Assembly: GCA_037157565.1 (NCBI GenBank)
Contig: JAZHRO010000039.1
Span: 46,872,001-46,936,000 of the forward strand
Length of the DNA stretch: 64,000 nt
From: Thalassia testudinum
Lineage: Eukaryota > Streptophyta > Magnoliopsida > Alismatales > Hydrocharitaceae
Reading direction: 5' to 3'
In this document: piece after piece, positions 10,832 to 23,999 of the stretch
How the letters are laid out: each line of letters opens with the position of its first letter
How positions within the stretch are numbered: the stretch's first letter is position 1
Made by a program: the position numbers and the translations under genes
The notes under the pieces: generated by a model
The model's input: only the letters and a program-made list of their open reading frames with translations
Database searches by the model: none
Told to the model about the DNA's origin: nothing

Positions 10832-12263
10832 TCAGATCGCACACTTAGAAAGTAAGACTCTGCTGTTGCAGAGTCAATGGTTGGTTCTAGTGTAGTAGAA
10901 TAGACCCTGTAGTTGCAATCCTAGTGATAACATATTCCCATTAATTTCCTAATTGAAATGAACAAATTAGGACTTGTTGGGTAGGAATACTTACTTCATT
11001 CCCTCTATGACAAATGTAGAAAAGTCGATCCATTGTCAAGAACTAGGTTCCATCATATGCCTCCAAGGTCAACTTAGCAGGAAGCCCACAATAACATTTT
11101 CGACCATGGATCATGGTCATGAATTCATCGACCATACCTACACTTCTGTACAGTTACTAAGAAACCATCTCGCAATTGAACCATTCATATTCTACTTAAA
11201 TATGGATAAGTCATTTCACTCTTACAGTAAAATTGAACCTATTTAGGTAACATTAGGTTTACTCAAAGTACATAAGACTACCAAATATCATAGTAGAAGT
11301 TCATCACATTTAGTTCAATTGATAGCAAGACGGCAATTAGAGAAGTCATGAAGTTCCTTAAAGGCATGTCGACTCCATCAAATCGTTTCAAAAATCGAAT
11401 CTAAAAACTACTTCATCGGGAAGTGGTAGTTCTGAAGCCACCTTAATCGAGGATGAACCTGGAACGAGATTAAGAAATGTAATCGAGAGGTTATCTATGA
11501 TCATCACCAAATTCTCCATGACAAACGCTCCCCCACTTAAACAAACAGTCGGGGCAACATTTGGGGGCATTACCAATTGCAAAGTTTTTACCACAAACGT
11601 TACTCTCTCAAAAGTATTCAGTAGCTTGAGAGTAAGGGGGATATAATGAGTGACAGAAAATGCCCTCGAACCCAAAAATTTCACAAGAGAATCGAGAAAA
11701 AGGGTCCGACCCAGAAAGACCCGGATACAAGCGGGTTTGAGGATTTGACCCACTTGCATCCGAAAAAGGTATTGTGTACAGGGGGTATGGGAACCTAGCC
11801 CACCTACACCTAGAAGGGCTTAGATATGCTCAGATCTAGAGAACCCGACCCACTAAAACAGACGATGGAAAAAGTATAGCACGACTGTACTTCCAATAAA
11901 TGGTGACATGACCACCAAAATCAAGAACCTGACAACATACATACCCTGACAATGGGCGTATCCAATCAGAAGATCTCGCAATGGAACCAACACCAGCATA
12001 ATAAATAGCAGAGAGAGGCCCCTGAGGTCCGCAACTAGGCAACACAAGAGAGAAAAAGAGATTGTAATCTTGTTCTTTACTAGTGCATATTTGGGAGCAT
12101 TATCCTCCCCCAAGACGTACTTCCATTGCGGTGGAACTGGGTTACCAACTTCTTTACCTCTCATGCGATTGGTTAAGTTGTTGAGTTGGACCCTCCGATT
12201 ACTCGAGAGCCCAATCACTGCCCATATTTCTAGCCTCGTACCATCGTTGTCCTTATGGATCAG
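10832..12263. other. Unassigned region with two weak coding traces
   Basis: No family is recognised. On the plus strand from about 11390 to 11649 a frame without an early ATG reads as serine-rich then charged (SSGSGSSEATLIEDEPGTR, then NVIERL) and could be an exon. On the minus strand 12287-12070 is open and reads like soluble protein (KDNDGTRLEIW, ..NNLTNRMRGKEV), becoming hydrophobic after 12070 as if running into an intron. Element B begins inside or beside it at 12264. The rest shows only scattered stops. Confidence 0.25.
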
Positions 12264-13029
12264 TGATAATTCCACATTTATTGACATAATTTATGTCTAA
12301 TTAATGCTAGTTTGAGGGTAAATTAGGTTAAGATGCATTTGTATATGCTAGATTAGACATTTAGTGCATTTTGTAAATAATGCATAATTTTGAGTTTTTC
12401 TGTAATATTTCTTTTAGCTATCTCTTTTGCCTTGATGTTCTTATTTATATGTGTGTAGGTGCCTGGTACCAAGCTGACCGGACCTTAGTAGGAGGAAGAT
12501 TGGCGATTGAGCTCACTTAGGCAGATGATTGAGGAAAGTTGGTGAACCCAATTACCTAATCCAATTAGCCCTTAGACCTAACCTAATTCCCCTGACATAA
12601 TGTTTACCCAACCTAGCCTAATTTTCTGATATAATAACCAACCACCACACCTCAATTTCTAAACTTATTGGCTAGCCATTATTAATGGAACCAACCTTAA
12701 TTTTCTACCTAACTTAGTCCTAAATCCTAACCTAACAAACCTTATTTGGTTATCCCTTTTATCCTCCAATAAAAACTATTTTCTATGGTCAAAATACACC
12801 ATATTTATCCATTACTATATTAATAAACACCAGTTTATCATCATTCTTATGACTTTAAACAAATCTAGCTTTTAGGTTTTTAACTCCATAAACGGGTTTT
12901 TTGCATTGCATTTAGGCATAACCTAGGTCAGGCATGCATTGCATTTTTTTTGTATTTTTAACATCTTTACTTAGGTGTTAAGGTTAAGTAGATGTTCAAA
13001 ACCTTAAAACCCTAGCACTCAAGAAGGAA

Positions 13030-13640
13030 GAAAGTGAAGAAGAAGTTCATTTCAGCTGAATGCTAGTTGGATCCAACTCATCTCAACTGAATATCAGCTC
13101 ACATGGGATAAGTTTAGCTCCTTCCAGCTCCATTTAGCTCATCTTAGCTGGATGGTAGCTCAGGGTAGCTCATCTTAGCTCAACCCACCTCAACTCAGCT
13201 CAGATCTAGCTCAACTTAGTTGAGTCTAGCTCATCCTAGCTCCGGTCAGTTCACTGGGAGCTCTAGCTAGCTCAGCTTAGTTGACAGGAGTTCATTCCAG
13301 CTCCAACTCATTCCAAGTCCAACTCTACCTAGCTCCATTTAGCTCACAACAGCTGAACTCCCTCCAGCTTAGCTACTACTTGACTACTTAATATCTAAGC
13401 TAGCTCAGGAGTTCTCATTAGAGGCAGTTCCAGCTCAACCTAGCTTCAGCTAGGTTAAAAACAACTCAACTTAGCTCAACTACTCAAGCTTAGCTACTAG
13501 CATAAGAACTATCTAGCTAAGCTAAGTAGTTGAGCTCCTCATGAAGACCTCCTCAGCAGATTCAGCTCCAGTCAGCTCTTCCTTAGCTCCTCTTCTCAAA
13601 ACCCTAACTCCTCGACTACTACTCTACTAGTTAAGCTAGC
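13030..13640. repeat. AGCT-rich microrepeat tract
   Basis: Dozens of TAGCTCA, CAGCTC and TTAGCTC words are packed into about 600 bases, irregularly spaced and not a simple tandem array. AGCT is self-complementary, so the strand can fold in many ways. The tract lies inside the 5' LTR of element B. Confidence 0.7.
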
Positions 13641-14576
13641 TTAGCTAAGCTCAAAACCAGCTCCACCTCCATGGTCATCCATCATCCACCACAACTCTAA
13701 CCTAAACCCTAACCTAACTCCACTCCAAGTCCACCACCTAAGCAAGCTACCTACTCCACTCTTAGTTGGCACCACCAACCCCCATGTCCCTTCACACCAC
13801 CACCTCCAAAAGCCACCTAGTTTTCCCTCCAAAACCACCTAATAACTACCCTTTTGTTGGTGGCATAACCAACCTCCATCCTAGCCCTACATCTCACCAG
13901 ATGTGCCATCTCCACCCTCCGTATATGGCGCCAACTACACCCCCTTCTAGAAGCCTTTTTGGCACCAACACAAGAGGCACCAAAAGGGAGTAACCACCAC
14001 TTAACTACTCCCTTGAGTTGGTGCCAAAATAATCTAACCACACCCTCCATTTTGGCGCCAACTCCACCTTATATCTCTACCATAAACACCACCCTACAAC
14101 CATCATCCAACCCATCCTCACCTTTCAAAAGGTGCGCCAACCCTTAACCCTCAACCTCACCAAAAAATGGCACCAACCCAACCATAACCACCACTCAACA
14201 CACCCCTACATGTGGCACCAACCTAATCTAACACTCCATCCATTAACCACCCTCCTAAGCCTTCATCCTAACCCTACAACACACCACACAACCCCTTAAC
14301 CCTAGTCTCCACCTAGGGTTGGCGCCAACTCCTAAGAAACCTCTTCATTTTGGCACCATTAACCCTAGCCCTAGGATCCCATAACCATCCCCTATAAGCC
14401 ATCCTAGCCATCCATCCTTTAATCATACCTATACCCCTACCAATCATATAAAGTGACCATTAACTACCCATTTCAAATCATCCTTGGTGACAATATTTCT
14501 ACCCATATTCCACCCATAGCCAACGTCCAAGGAGGGAAGGAGAGGAGGAAGAAGATCAAGGAGACACCCTATCTCC

Positions 14577-16280
14577 TGTTGGTGCTAGAGCACCACAATC
14601 GTTTATTTTGATGATAACAAAACACGTGTCTTTTAACATTTGCTTTTGAGTCCTAGTTTTCAGGCCAAATTGCAAATGGAGACAAGTGTTTCAAAGGAGA
14701 TCGAGCTCGCATCCATGGCAGATTGGAGGAGCTGGACAGAGGCGGAGGAGCTTCGCGAGGAGTGAAAGCTTGAAGAAGGAAGGAGATGAAGAATATGATA
14801 GATTTCCTTTTATCTTGTTCTATATAATTTTGTTTCTTTGTTTTGCTCTTTATTTCTATCTTAGATCTTATGTTAAAGAGTCTCAAAGAACCCTTAAAGT
14901 AGTCCTAGGAACACCTTTATTACCCTAGAATACTTAGGTTTTCTATAAAGAACTTAGAAACCAAAATAGGGTTTAGACAGCCTTATCAGACATCTAATCT
15001 GGAAATCAGATGTCTGATATTGAATTTTAAGACGTCTGACTTTTTGATCAGATGTCCAATACATCTAGACTAGACTTAGTAGGTTCTGTCTGTTAGAATC
15101 AGTCGTCCAGACCTTAGTCTAGATGTCTTAGGAGACGTCTGATGCCTTTGCCAGACGTCCAATTACTGGAACGTTGGCTGCCTTCATAAACATTAAGGAA
15201 ATGACCGTTAGCCTTGTATCAGACATTCGTAGAGAACCTCATACGTCTGATATATGACCGTTTTGTCTCGGCTGACCCAAAATCTCTTTTCAGAGATTTT
15301 CTAGCCATTGTACTTTCTTGGGAATCCATTTCCGCAAAACAATAGATTTTTAGACGTCCAAACCTAGTGCCAGACGTCCTGTATGTCGTCTGATGGCCAT
15401 ACACTAGAACCCTGTTTAGGTCTGATTCAAGTCAGGAAGGAAACCTGCCTAGAATCAGACGCCTGACTTAATTCCCAGACATCTTAAACAGGTTTCCCAG
15501 ACGTCTGATGCCATGACCAGATGTCTGATGACCCTGTTAGAGTCATGATTAATTCTGACTATGACCTGATTTGCCTTGGATTTGCACCCAATAGCTATGG
15601 AAGCCTTCCAAGGCCTTCTTAGGCCCTCTATAAATAGAGGAGAACCCTTGCCACTCTAATACACAACTTGTAAGATATTTCCACTCATTTTGTGTCAAAT
15701 TGAAGTAGAAGAAGCACTTTTTCTCAAAGGCTTGTTCCACACCCAAGTGCCTCATCCAATTTGAGCACCCGCTCTCCCTCTACGATTACAAGAGCGACAA
15801 AGCGCAGCCGCGTGGTTCACGCACCCGCGTCGTCACATCGACGCACTTCCACCAAAGGGAAGCTTCCTAACTCCTATAGAAGCTAGGTTTAAATATTTAT
15901 GGCTCTATAGGATTGTTGTACATTTTATTGTCTTTGGTTGGGTATCCGCTTTGCGAATTCCCGTCTCCTTCGCGAGACAAAATCCTTCTTGTGAAGAGAA
16001 GGGGTTTTGAGGTACACTACCCTCGGTCTAAGTAGTGTGGTTGTAATTGAGGTTCAGTCACCCTCGTTCAAGTGACTAGGTTTAGTGGATTTGATCGACT
16101 AGGTCGATTAAGAAATCCTAACTCGAGAAGGTTAGGTGGTGGTTTCCACCCGGTTTGGGTTTCCACCTAAAGATACTTGTGCCTATTGTGTGATTGCTTA
16201 TTTTTGTGAGATTGTCTATTTTAATTCCGTACTTTATATTACGTCACGCATATATCACCCCGTCCAAGTAGGGAATTACA
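14577..16280 (+). mobile_element. Solo LTR B1 (copia-like, SIRE-type ends)
   Basis: A 1704-bp repeat from TGTTGGTGCTAGAGCACC to GGGAATTACA, flanked by TCTCC at 14572-14576 and 16281-16285. It matches the minus-strand copy B2 (23247-35023). The start, followed by TTTTGATGATAACAA, and a tail with a CACCCC-type block resemble LTRs of the SIRE/Maximus group of Ty1/copia, but no internal region is present to prove it. TATA at about 15629 (CTCTATAAATAGAGG). A cluster of CAGACGTCTG-type motifs (14990-15530) lies just upstream. Confidence 0.88.
14985..15535 (+). promoter_or_regulatory. CAGACGTCTG motif cluster upstream of the LTR-B TATA box
   Basis: About fifteen full or near copies of the palindrome CAGACGTCTG occur, many as CAGATGTCTG or CAGACATCTG (one CpG decayed). 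The ACGT core is the type bound by plant bZIP factors. The cluster stops about 100 bases before the TATA box. B2 has the same cluster at 24000-24545. Confidence 0.6.
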
Positions 16281-17082
16281 TCTCCTTGGTGGCTTCAACT
16301 TCTTCTTCCTTGTGTCACCACCAAGCCAAGGAGGAAGGTTAGTTAAAGAGGACATCAAGAGGAGGAGATACTGAGGGTGGTCCACGCTACCCTAGGGAGA
16401 AGCTCTTGGAGTGGAAATCTTCTACTCAAGGAGAAGGAGGCACACCCACCTAGGGTTTACCACAAGGAGGATGTTTAAGAGAGTAGATTTCCTTTTGGTC
16501 CTGGGGCAACCAAGACTGGAGTAGGAATTCCAGGCAGCAACATCATCATCAACATTATCTTCCTAAGCTTTCTTCTATATTCTTGTTATTTCTTTTGCAT
16601 GGTAGTGTAGTGTTTTTGTTGGAGATTACAAGTGAGAACCCCTCTCACTTGTGAGTTCTTTAACCCTTTGTAAAATAAATTTTCAAATAAACAAAACCAT
16701 TCCTCTATTTTTTTTTGACAGCTTGTGATTGTGTTGTGACTTACTTCTTCATTACACTAGGCCTTTCGTGCATAGAGTGAGTTGGAGAAGCAAGGCACTT
16801 GTTGCTTTGCATTTCCCGTAGTTTCAATTTCCGTCTCTCTCTCCACATTTGTTTTGCCATATTCAAAACCCTAAAAAAAAATTGCATATTTCAAAACCTA
16901 AAAAAGAAGTTGATTTTCAAGATTCAAGGGAGGGATTTTGGTAAAAGCATTCCTACCTCTCTTGGACGACCCGAATACTTTCCCAAGTACTCAGAGTTTA
17001 GAAATTTAAAAGCGATTCAAATTGCATGTTACAACTACTTAAAACCCATTTTTATAAATCATGTATTTTAGTGATCACTTTT

Positions 17083-17100
17083 TGACGCCGTTGCTGGGAA
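17083..17100 (+). other. Primer binding site of element B (tRNA-Asp type)
   Basis: TGACGCCGTTGCTGGGAA differs at three positions from the complement of the plant tRNA-Asp 3' end, all G-to-A or C-to-T. This is the usual Athila primer site and fixes the end of the 5' LTR a few bases before. Confidence 0.75.
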
Positions 17101-18460
17101 ATTTTTTTTACTTATCAAAATTTTGTGAAAATTAGCTTTCAGAATCCTTGTGAAATTTTACACAACATATAAAATCACAAAAAATTTTATTGGCCAGTGG
17201 TGGTACTAAAAGGTCCAAAATACCCATAGTTATCATTTTTGGACTTGATACAAACACAGAAAAATCTTAAAAAATGTCAAACGAATTCCTAAAATCACAA
17301 AAAAAATATTTTCTAGAATCCTTGTTTGATTTGCCTCCCAGTAGTGGTGTTTTTTTCTTTGTTTGGACCACTACTTAACAAGAAAAGCCTAAAGCAATTC
17401 ACTAATAATTAAAATTTCTACTTAGGTTCAAATCAATTAGGGTTTCTTTTCATTTTTTAGACTCACATTTTAAAAGGAAATCTACCTTCACCCATGCAAC
17501 TTGATTTCTTTTTGTTTGTGGATCTCAAACTTGTTTGAAAACTTAAAAAGAAAACCCTAAAAGATACTAAGCTAAATCAAATCCTAAAAGTAGAAAAATA
17601 ACAAAAATTGGGTGACAACTTGATTGACATTGGAATCACTCTTTCCAATTTTTACACACACTAAAAAAATTTGAAATAACAGGGCATTACCCCGGTCAAC
17701 GCCCTCCACATTCCCGTGCACATTTAGATACCTAAGCCTAATTAAAAAAGGTAGTCATTTGACCACTTAATAACTTCACCAAAGATTTGGCTTGATATTC
17801 AATTTCTAAGAGTTATTAAACGTTCCTAATTCCTCTTGAAAACGCGGTGACAAACTTAAAGGGAAGTCAAATAACGGGTACGAGTTTACACAAGCTCCTG
17901 GTGATTTTCCCAAGACAAGCTTGGGCCCAATCCAGCTCTTTAGTCTACCTGGGTAATCATTAGGAAGCAGGTTTATTTATTAATTGCTTATTTATTGGGT
18001 TCTCAAGTCTTAAGTTTTTAAGGAGTTTACCTTAAGTCAGATTGAGGCTTGGTTGTCTGTTTTACACACTTTCTCTCATCTATCTCTTCTCCTCCCCTCC
18101 CATCCTCCAGTTAGTGTATGCACGACCAATGGTCCCAAAATCCGCACTTGGAGGGACCAACTGATTTTTCGACCTTCCGCACCGCCCGTACTTGCTTGTT
18201 TGATTCATCTTCTTCCTCTACTGAAAATCAAGAAAAAATGGAAAAAGCCCAAAACCATAAAAAAGGCACTAACCCATCGTCTTCTAACCATCAAAACGGG
18301 AACCCCAATTTGAACCTGATGTTAAGGTTCTCGAACCACAATTTGAATGTCGCAATTTGAAATCCCGTCTTAGAAGAAGCCGATGAAAAATTTTCAAAAT
18401 TTCGACTCATTTCTCATGGTTGTAAACCAACTCCAACAACTCTAAGCAAATAAAAAACAA
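17101..18460 (+). other. Untranslated leader of element B
   Basis: AT-rich DNA with no convincing frame. A short frame at 18118-18360 (MHDQWSQNPHLEG..) is rich in S, N and K and could be a decayed Gag N-terminus. The leader of element C (35830-37540) has the same sequence of landmarks, for example a GTGGTG block and a CCCGTGCAC block. Confidence 0.5.
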
Positions 18461-19700
18461 TTGACTATGACCATTACAAACCTAGCCAATAATAGACCAC
18501 CTAATGCTGAACCTACTATTCTGTTGAGGGAATTCTATGATCCCTCAAACTTTGAAGAAAGACTAGGGGTGATCATCTCTGATGGAGAATTTGAAATTAA
18601 ACCTGCAGTCCATCTCATTAAGCACGTTCATGGACTTCCTCGAGAAGACCCGTTTAGTGATTTAGAGGAGCTCATGGTCCTCACCCAAACCACCAAATCC
18701 CGAAACATTTCGGAAGATTTATGGCTAATGCGGCTTTTCCTTCTATCTCTTAAAGATAAGGCTGCTTACTGGGTTAGGACCGTAGGAAAACCAATTACTA
18801 CCTGGACACAATTAAAAAGCTCATTTCTAAGAAAATATTTCCAAATTGGTTGAACTAATGCTTTACATCGCGTTATAACGACCTTCCAACAAAAATCTAG
18901 TGAGCCTATGCATGAAGTATGTGAAAGATTTCAAGACTTATTAAGAAGCTGCACCCACCATGAGGTGCCACTTTGGTAACTAGTGCAGATATTTTAGCAT
19001 GATCTTGATGACCAATTGAGACGATTTGTTGATGATTCATGTGGGGGCAACTTTTTAAATAAAGATGCCAAAAATGTCTACGAACTTTTCGACGAAATGA
19101 GAGAAAGTTCTTTCAGTCACTCGTCCATGGACACCTTTGGCAGAAATGCCAATTCCCATGTAAATGTCGATGAAGCAGGCTCACAACAACAATCTCTCTT
19201 GGTTACACAAAATGATTTGCAACTTTTTGCATAAGGACTCGATCAGATGCAAATCAATCAAAAGAAAATGGAAGAAAATTTTAATGCGTGACCGCAAAAC
19301 TCATTATCGACCAACCCTAACTCTCGCCTTTCTAACTTCGACACTAGCCCGACTCTCCTCCGCCGGGAAAATTTGCAACAAATCGATACAAGTGAATTTC
19401 AAAATCTTGACTTTGCACCTGAAATTGTTGGGACTTTGATAATTATTCCATATATGTCCCAATAAATGAAAATATTTTCACTCTCTAGGATAATTTTAGA
19501 AATAATTCTTCTAATATTTATAATCCTACTTGGAAAAATAACCCTAATTTTTCCTGGAAGAATACTAATCAAATTCCGCATTTTCAAAATCAAATGGAGA
19601 ATTTTGGCCGAAATTAACATTTGTAGGTTGATATTAATGAAAACCCTGCAAGGAATGCAAACAACAAATGAACGATGTTACCCGTGCCGTTTCTAATTTA
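18461..19700 (+). pseudogene. gag of element B (Athila-like, decayed)
   Basis: The capsid-forming Gag of the element. One frame runs from 18461 through 19234 with in-frame stops near 18851, 18977 and 18995. It shows the Athila Gag pattern: LREFYDPS near the start, FEIKP..HLIKHVHGLPREDP, then LFLLSLKDKAAYW, and later MHEVCERFQDLLRSCTHH and a GGNF..KDAKNVYELFDEM segment. These fit the retrotransposon Gag domain. After 19235 it is frameshifted and N-rich, as Athila linkers are. The start codon is uncertain because the leader is decayed. Confidence 0.7.
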
Positions 19701-20129
19701 CAAAATCAAATCGCAGTAACGCTTGATCAAAGGCCAATAGGAAATCTGCCCTCCCAACCTGTCCTAAACCCCAGAAATTAGTGGAATCAATTTCAAAGCA
19801 GAAATAATCAAGGTCAACAACTAATAAATCTCACACCTCAATTTCCACCTGATTTTCAAAACCTGCAACAAAATCAACGTTTTCCACAGTGAAATAACCA
19901 CACTGTCAATGCAGTAACATTAGGAAGTGGAAAAACTACACACAATGCGGAACCCTCATGAGAAAATAAACCGGATCAAGAGCATTTTTTTCCCACCTCC
20001 GTTCGCTCTCAAGAAAAGGAAGCCAGCACAAACACGACACCTTTCCTACAGACATTGAACTCTAAGAAGAAGAAACCCAAAAAAACTGAGCCAATTGAAG
20101 AACAATTGCATGAATTATTTGGCTAAGTG

Positions 20130-23100
20130 GAAATTAACATCCCTCACCTAGACTAAGTTAAATACTTACCTACCTATGCAAAATTTTTAAAAGAAATTTG
20201 TACACCAAAAAGGTAGCCTAAAAATCTAGGAAAGGTTGTCCTTTCTGAGACAGTTAGCTTTGTTATTCAGAGCAAGTTGCCTCACAAAAGAAAGGACCTA
20301 GGTGGTCCATTAATATCTGTTGTCATTAATGACACAACTTTTGATTGTGCCCTCTTAGACCTAGGTGCATTAATAAACCTCATCCCTACTATCTTTTTGG
20401 ATGAATTTCAGTTTGGTGAACTCAAACCGGTGAAGGTCACCCTTCAACTTGTTGACCAATCTGTTATTCACCCAAAAGGGATCGTAGAAGATGTCATTGT
20501 TTGGGTACAGAATTGTCTCTTCGCTGTGGACTTTTTAGTCCTCAACATTGATGTACCCGAAGCTTTAAAGAATGCACCTATTATTCTTGGAAGACCCTTC
20601 CTCGCCACCGCCAAAGCCAACATAAATTGCGATTCCGGTAAAATGGACATCTCTTGCTGTGGTGACACACTCACTTTAGATATTTTTAAGGCCTCTAAAA
20701 GATTCCACGAGCCAGATTTCTTCGATGACTTTGATTCTGAAACCTCAAATCTTCTTGAGGAAATGCTTTGTATGGATACGTGTTTTGCAATAAACCCTTT
20801 TCCTGAGCAGCAACAATAGTCTAACCCACCCTCACCCACCACATCGAATTTCACGTTAACCTCTAACCCCATTCCGGAACTCAACATGCAATTAGATTTG
20901 AAACCTTTGCCGAATCCCTTAAAATATGTATTTTTGGGCCCCAACCATATAAAACCCCTTAGTATTAATGCCCAACTATCGGAGTTACAAGAGGAAAAAC
21001 TACTCAAAATTCTGAATAAATATCAAAAAGCAATCGGTTGGACTTTAAATGATTTAAAAAGCATTGACGCGTCCTATTGCGCTCACTGTATTTATCTTGA
21101 GGACGATTCTAGACCCTCCCGCCAACCTCAACGTCACTTAAACCTAAATATGCAGGAGGTCGTAAAATGGGAAATAATGAAATGGCTTGATGCGGGAATT
21201 ATTTACCCTATCTCTGATAGCCAGTGGATTAGCCCTACACAGGTTGTACCCAAGAAACTTGGCCTCACTATTATTACTAATGATAAGGGTGAAGAAATTC
21301 CCACTTAGACTGCTTCTTCATGGCTTGTCTATATTGATTATAGAAAATTAAATACCGCCACAAAGAAGGATCACTTTCCACTCCCATTTATTGATCAAAT
21401 TTTGGAGCGGTTAGTCGGGCAAGAATATTATTGTTTTCTTGATGGATATTTCGGCTACAATCAAGTCGCAGTCCACCATGAAGACCACGAAAAGACCACT
21501 TTCACCTTCCCCTTCGTAAACTTTGCTTTTCAAAGAATGCCATTTGGATTGTGTAATGCACCCGCGACTTTTCAATAGTGTATGTTAGCAATCTTTTTTG
21601 ATTTGGTAGGCGATTGCCTGGAGGTCTTTATAGATGATTTTTCTATTTTTGGAGATTCTTTTAATCAATGTCTTTGGAATTTGGAAAGAACTCTCCAAAA
21701 ATGTATTGAGGTTAATCTGGTTCTCAGTTGGGAGAATAGCCATTTTATGGTTTAGGAAGGCATTGTCCTGGGCCATGTTATTTATGGGAAGGGAATCTCG
21801 GTAGACAAAGCTAAAGTTGATATAATCTCCAAACTTCCCCTGCCCAGTTCGGTGAAACAAATAATATCCTTTTTGGGGCATGTGGAATTCTATCGACGAT
21901 TCATCAAAGATTTCTCCAAAAATTCCCAACCTTTAAGCCACCTTTTAACTAAAGACCAACCTTTTGATTTGGATCAAGATTGCTTGGAGAGTTTTAATAT
22001 TTTAAAACAAGCGATTACTGAGGCACCCATTCTGCAAGCACCCGACTGGGCTCATCCTTTTGAGCTTATGACAGATGCCTCAGATTTTGTAGTAGGAGTT
22101 GTCCTAGGGCAACAAATCAACAAGAAACTCATTGTGATTTATTACGCAAGTAAAACACTTGATGAAACACAACAAAATTATACTGTAAAAAGAACTTCTT
22201 GCGATCATTTTTGCCTTAGAAAAATTTCATTCATATCTTTAGGGTCACACATCACCATATACACTGATCACTTGGCCTTGAAATATTTGCTGAATAAGAA
22301 GGATGCAAAACCCTGCCTAATTCGATGTATTTTATTGTTACAAGAATTTGACTTAGAAATCAAAGATAAAGCGGGTTCGCAAAATGTCGTGGCTAATCAC
22401 CTTTCAAGACTTAACACTGGTGATGTTTTGACCCAACCAGCCATTTTTCCAGATGAAACGGTCCTAACATTAAAACCCCTCCCTTAGTATGCTGATTATG
22501 AAAATTATCTCGCCACTGTACGATTCCCTTCTGACTGGCCTAAACACAAGAGGGATAAGTTCTTTGTTGAGATTAAATATTACTTTTGGAAGGACCCCGA
22601 TCTGTTCCGTATTTGTGCTGACCAAGTCATTAGGTGGTGCGTTCTCGATTCAAAAACATATGATATTCTGAACCACTGTCACTCAACGGCTTGCAGTGGA
22701 CATTTTCGGGGAAGAAAATGACGGCCAAGGTGCTAAATGCTAGATTTTATTGGCCTATAATACATAAAGATGCTCATGAATTTTCTCGGTCCTGTGTGTG
22801 TTGCCAGAGCATCGGCAACATGAATTCTAAGGATATGATGCCCCTCAACCCGATTTTGGAAGTTGAAAATTTTGATGTGTGGGGCATTGAATTCATGGGA
22901 CGATTTATCACCTCTTTTGAGTACCAGTGCATTTTAGTCACAGTCGACTATGTTTCAAAATGGATTAAAGCCGTACCCACACGCACCAATGACCATCGAG
23001 TCGTCGTGGATTTTATAAAGAAAAATATTGTTTCGCGTTTTGGTGTTCCTAAGGCCATTATTAGTGATGAAGGCTCACATTTCACGCATTCTCAATTTCA

Positions 23101-23246
23101 TCAACTTCTTGCTAAATATGGGGTGAACCATAAAATCTCCACACCATATCACCCTCAAACTAATGTCCAAGCTAAAGTCTCCAATCGAGAGATTAAAAAT
23201 ATTTTGCAAAAGACGGTTAAGCCTGACCGAAAAGATTGGTTGTTAA
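20130..23246 (+). pseudogene. pol of element B: protease, RT, RNase H, integrase (5' part)
   Basis: Encodes the replication enzymes of an Athila-like element. The protease lies at 20277-20819 with ALLDLGALINLIP (the family's DLGA in place of DSGA). RT covers about 20886-21930, with WTLNDLKSID, YRKLN, MPFGLCNAPATFQ and the polymerase site FIDDFS near 21627; in-frame stops interrupt it (for example at 21306-21308). RNase H follows (MTDASDF near 22070), then the zinc-binding and core parts of integrase (22691-23246). Two catalytic positions of the integrase look lost: GIEFMG where the family has GIDFMG, and QAKVSN where it has an E before VSN. The frame is broken at 23246 by solo LTR B2 and resumes at 35024. 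Confidence 0.8.
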
Positions 23247-23999
23247 TGTAATTGCCTACGAGAGGGGGTGAGATATGCGTGACGTAATATAAAATGTGGA
23301 ATTAAAATAGACAATCTCACAAAAATAAGCAATCACATAATTAAACAAGTATTTTTAGGTGGAAACCCAAACCAGGTGAAAACCACCACCTAACCCTCTC
23401 GAGTTAGGATTTTTCGATCGACAAAATCGATCAAATCCACTAAAGTACTACTTTAACGAGGGTAGTACAACCTCAATTACAACCACGCTACGAGTACGAG
23501 GGTAGTGTTTCTCAACCCCTCCTCTTCACAAGGAGGATTTTGTCTCACGAAGGAGACGGGAATTCGCAACGTGAATACCCAACCAATAACAAAGAAAGAT
23601 TACAAAACAACCTATAGAGCCAACAAAGATTAACCTAGCTACTATAGGTAAAGATACTTCCCTTTGCTTGGAAGTGCATCGGCTTGATGAGGATGCGTGA
23701 ACCACGCGGCGGCGATTGGTCGCTCTGATAATCTCGGAGGGAGAGCGGGTGTGAAACGAAGATGAAGCTCTCAGGTGTGGACATGGGCTTTGGAGAGCTT
23801 AGAACTTCTTCTTAGTATCAATGTGACACAATAAGAGTGGAAAGTAGTCTTGCTAGGTGTATCTCTACAAGGCAAGGGTCCTCTATTTATAGAGGGCCTA
23901 GGAAGGCTTTGGAAGCCCTTAGAAAGCTTCCAAAGCTATTGGGGTTGAACCCAAGGCAAAATAGGCCGTAATCAGAATCAATGATGATTTTGACATGGT

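Larger units (their letters stand above)
12264..17077 (+). repeat. 5' LTR of element B (contains solo LTR B1)
   Basis: The right edge is set by the primer site just after AGTGATCA (ends 17077). The left edge is a best guess at TGATAATTCC (12264). Without the nested solo LTR it is about 3.1 kb. It holds an AGCT-rich stretch (13030-13640), a proline-codon-like CCACC-rich stretch with repeated GGCGCCAAC / GGCACCAAC words (13650-14350), and an AT-rich 3' part (16550-17077). With no surviving 3' LTR the left boundary cannot be confirmed by duplication. Confidence 0.5.

Noticed and set aside
13685..13720. CCCTAAACCCTAACC-like words suggesting interstitial telomere repeats
   Set aside because: Only two imperfect units in a CCTAA-rich part of element B's LTR; no array.
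20468..21007. 179-residue minus-strand frame opposite element B protease
   Set aside because: The plus strand encodes the recognisable protease. The minus-strand product has no motif.
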